DNA of 43,246 bases from Candidatus Rokubacteria bacterium 13_1_40CM_68_15 (GTDB lineage Bacteria; Methylomirabilota; Methylomirabilia; Rokubacteriales; CSP1-6): the NCBI GenBank assembly GCA_001917585.1, contig MNEG01000161.1, positions 1 to 43,246 of the forward strand, given 5' to 3'. Of this stretch, positions 41,194-43,246 are shown in pieces (position 1 is the stretch's first letter; each line of letters begins with the position of its first letter). The notes below the pieces were generated by a model. It was not told where the DNA came from and searched no databases. It worked only from the letters and a program-made list of their open reading frames with translations. Made by a program: the position numbers and the translations under genes.

Positions 41194-41559
41194 ATGCCCG
41201 AGCGTGAACCCGATCCAGGATTTCACGTCCGCGACCGCAGGGGCCGCGCCGAAGAACCGGTCTCGTCCCCCGGGCCGACCGCGGCCAAGGCCTCACCCGC
41301 GAGCGAGGCCGAGCGTAACCTCGTCGGGCTCTTCATGATGTTAGCGAGCGCCGCGGCCGCAGCGCTCGAGGGCATGCCCGATCCCGGGACCGGGCAGCCC
41401 ACACGCGATCTTCGACAGGCGGCCGAGCTGGTCGACGTGCTGGTGCTCCTCCGCGAAAAGACGGAAGGGCGACGTACCCCTGAGGAGAGCAAAGTACTGG
41501 ACGAGGTCATCTATGGCCTGCAGCTCCGCTACGTCGAGGCTACCCGCCGCCCCGGATGA
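41194..41559 (+). CDS. DUF1844 family protein
   Basis: This 121-residue protein has a disordered, charged N-terminus (about 1-45) and the DUF1844 core: NLVGLFMMLASAAAAALEG, then RDLRQAAELVDVLVLLREKTEG, RTPEESKVLDEVIYGLQLRYV. The core is helical and conserved in several phyla; its function is unknown. The ATG at 41194 is chosen for the GAAGG site ahead of it; the frame continues upstream antisense to mazG, which I treat as chance. The last 20 bases overlap the convergent gene. Confidence 0.82.
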   Translation: MPEREPDPGFHVRDRRGRAEEPVSSPGPTAAKASPASEAERNLVGLFMMLASAAAAALEGMPDPGTGQPTRDLRQAAELVDVLVLLREKTEGRRTPEESKVLDEVIYGLQLRYVEATRRPG

Positions 41560-42184
41560 CGACCTGTTGCCGCTCGACCTTGAGGTCATCGATTCCCGCC
41601 GGTAGCGGCCAAAGGAGGAGTCTCAACGCCATGGGACTCAGCAAGAGCCGGTGGGCGACCGCGGGCAGCCTCGTTCGCCCCAGGTAGAACCTCTCGACAT
41701 CCAGCCGGAGATACGGCCGCTGTCCCGTGGGAGCAGGCTCCACGTGCGTGCGCGCGCGCAATCGAATCCAGACGGGGCGGTCGACCCAGCGCGCGGGCGA
41801 CAGATCCACGATGCTGCTAACCGGCGTCTCGGCGAGGAGGACCCGGGTCGGCAGCCGTGTGGCGAGGTCGAAGACGTCGTTGTTACCGAGGTGCACGATC
41901 GCTCCCATGATCGGCATGTCGGCGATCTCGGCCAGATGCCGAGCGAGGAACGCATTGAGCTCCTGCTCAGAAAGCACGACCGCACGGGGCGTTCGCTTGC
42001 CGCCCGCACCGCGTACGACTACATCGTAGATCTTCTGCTGGGCGTTGACGCCGTCGGCGGCAGTGAAGATTACCGGCGGAAGGTCAGGGGACTGGAAGAC
42101 ACCCTGAGCCATCCAGCTGACTCCCCCGACCAGGAATGCCACCAGAAAGACGATCGACAGACAGCCGCACCCTAACCGCCGCAC
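41540..42184 (-). CDS. membrane-anchored protein of unknown function
   Basis: This 214-residue protein has a hydrophobic N-terminus (CLSIVFLVAFLVGGVSWMA, about residues 8-26) that may anchor it or act as a signal. The rest is an extracytoplasmic beta-rich domain with VLSEQELNAFLARHL, a long-chain pattern DVFDLATRLPTRVLL and repeated short strands, loosely like periplasmic lipid-handling domains. I do not recognise the family. The start is a GTG at 42184. It is transcribed towards the DUF1844 gene and overlaps it by 20 bases. Upstream lies the AT-rich heat-shock promoter region, pointing the other way. Confidence 0.65.
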   Translation of the reverse strand: MRRLGCGCLSIVFLVAFLVGGVSWMAQGVFQSPDLPPVIFTAADGVNAQQKIYDVVVRGAGGKRTPRAVVLSEQELNAFLARHLAEIADMPIMGAIVHLGNNDVFDLATRLPTRVLLAETPVSSIVDLSPARWVDRPVWIRLRARTHVEPAPTGQRPYLRLDVERFYLGRTRLPAVAHRLLLSPMALRLLLWPLPAGIDDLKVERQQVVIRGGG

Positions 42185-42267
42185 ACCGAGAGACTATCAC
42201 TCGGAACTGTAAAAGTTCTTTATTTGAACCAGTTTAAGCCCAGGAATGGGAATTATTATGACCTGAT

Positions 42268-42296
42268 TTGACATGTTCTAACGCAGATGATATACG
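42268..42296 (+). promoter_or_regulatory. sigma-70-type promoter of hsp20-dnaK
   Basis: A perfect TTGACA (42268-42273), a 17-base spacer and TATACG (42291-42296) lie in an AT-rich stretch (about 42200-42315) that stands out from the GC-rich surroundings. Transcription would start near 42303, leaving a leader of about 60 bases with a GCCGGC hairpin and an AAGGAGGA ribosome binding site before the ATG. No CIRCE element or clear heat-shock sigma site is seen, so heat control, if any, is not explained. Confidence 0.7.
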
Positions 42297-42362
42297 AGTA
42301 TCAGACTTAGATTTTAGGCCGGCAGGGGGCCGGCGACATCAGTAACCTAAGGAGGACTTCAC

Positions 42363-42827
42363 ATGTCAGTTGAGCGTTGGCGTCCATTCAGCGGGTCGCC
42401 AGTGCGGTGGGAGGGTCTCTCGGACATTGAGCATGAGATGAATCGCCTCTTCGAGAGCTTCCTTGGCCGTCCTGCGACGATGACGACCGGCGATCGGCTC
42501 TGGGTCCCGCTGGTCGACATGTACGAGACGAAGGATGACGTCCATATCGCGTTCGAGGTCCCAGGCGTGCGCGAGAAGGAAGTCAGCGTATCCATCACCG
42601 GCGACCTGCTGACCGTCAAGGGCGAGCGTAAGTGGGACAGCGAGCAGAAGGAAGATTCCTATCACCGCCTCGAGCGCGTGTACGGGAAATTCGAGCGCTC
42701 GGTGGCTCTCCCCGTACCCGTCCAGGCCGACAAGGTGAAGGCAACGTACCGCGACGGCGTCCTGGACATCCGGCTGCCGAAGGCGGAAGAAGTCAAACCG
42801 AAGGAAATCAAGATCGACATTCTCTAG
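42363..42827 (+). CDS. small heat-shock protein, Hsp20/alpha-crystallin family
   Basis: This 154-residue ATP-independent holdase binds unfolding proteins. The N-terminal arm (1-45) has GLSDIEHEMNRLFESFLG. The alpha-crystallin domain covers about 48-138, with VPLVDMYETKDDVHIAFEVPG and the signature ATYRDGVLDIRLP. A short C-terminal tail ends EIKIDIL, whose I-x-I is the usual oligomerisation motif. The ATG at 42363 follows a near-ideal ribosome binding site. dnaK follows after 69 bases, which suggests shared heat-shock expression. Confidence 0.95.
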   Translation: MSVERWRPFSGSPVRWEGLSDIEHEMNRLFESFLGRPATMTTGDRLWVPLVDMYETKDDVHIAFEVPGVREKEVSVSITGDLLTVKGERKWDSEQKEDSYHRLERVYGKFERSVALPVPVQADKVKATYRDGVLDIRLPKAEEVKPKEIKIDIL

Positions 42828-42840
42828 GCGGGGCGCAGGT

Positions 42841-43246
<406 letters not shown>

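Overview
The window is high-GC bacterial DNA with very dense gene packing. Neighbouring genes often overlap by 4 bases (ATGA, GTGA, TTGA), and GTG and TTG starts are common. No rRNA, tRNA, CRISPR array, transposase or phage gene is visible. The gene content suggests a soil or subsurface bacterium of the Methylomirabilota ('Rokubacteria'/NC10) or deltaproteobacterial type: hydantoinase pair, branched-chain amino-acid ABC transporter with oxidative genes, pilBTCSRA and pilMNOPQ order, aroC/aroB/efp/accB/accC cluster, DUF1844 and DUF6335 proteins. That taxonomic placement is inference.

Layout. 1-93 is the tail of an NtrC-type regulator. 90-4634 (minus) carries hyuA, hyuB, a DUF6335 protein and a small exported protein, with a PsiE-like membrane protein divergent from hyuA. 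5169-7122 (minus) holds a broken class III aminotransferase and an MBL-fold hydrolase. 7199-7609 (plus) is a small exported protein. 7597-15581 (minus) reads as one operon: substrate-binding protein, LivH, LivM, LivG, LivF, a MaoC-like dehydratase, an ornithine cyclodeaminase-family enzyme, a MOSC protein and a DadA-like FAD oxidoreductase. It looks like uptake coupled to oxidation of an amino acid or N-alkyl amine. 15625-22997 (minus) is a housekeeping block: aroC, aroB, TPR protein, efp, accB, a TPR/gluzincin peptidase, accC, thiE.

23082-39772 (minus) is an almost complete type IV pilus region in the order pilB, pilT, pilC, pilS, pilR, pilA, a TMTC-like membrane protein, pilD, two minor pilins and pilMNOPQ. 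A near-consensus sigma-54 promoter lies before pilA, directly downstream of pilR. The two-component sensor gene pilS is frameshifted, and pilW, pilX and pilY1 are absent; only a 14-codon open frame stands at the position where another minor pilin gene could begin. 39782-41129 holds a macro-domain protein and a frameshifted mazG. The right end has a DUF1844 protein, a membrane-anchored unknown, and a heat-shock pair (hsp20, dnaK) behind a consensus sigma-70-type promoter in an AT-rich patch.

Three patterns cut across the genes. First, four genes carry small internal lesions: the aminotransferase and pilS (deletion plus frameshift), the MOSC gene (in-frame deletion of the conserved Cys segment) and mazG (short indel). 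These are either real decay or assembly error. Second, long perfect hairpins follow the first, presumably abundant, cistron in three places (livK, pilA, hsp20), as expected for differential mRNA stability or partial termination. Third, repeats of two kinds sit in otherwise conserved places: an in-frame palindromic insertion in hyuA, and a 57-bp tandem repeat between aroC and aroB where aroK might be expected.
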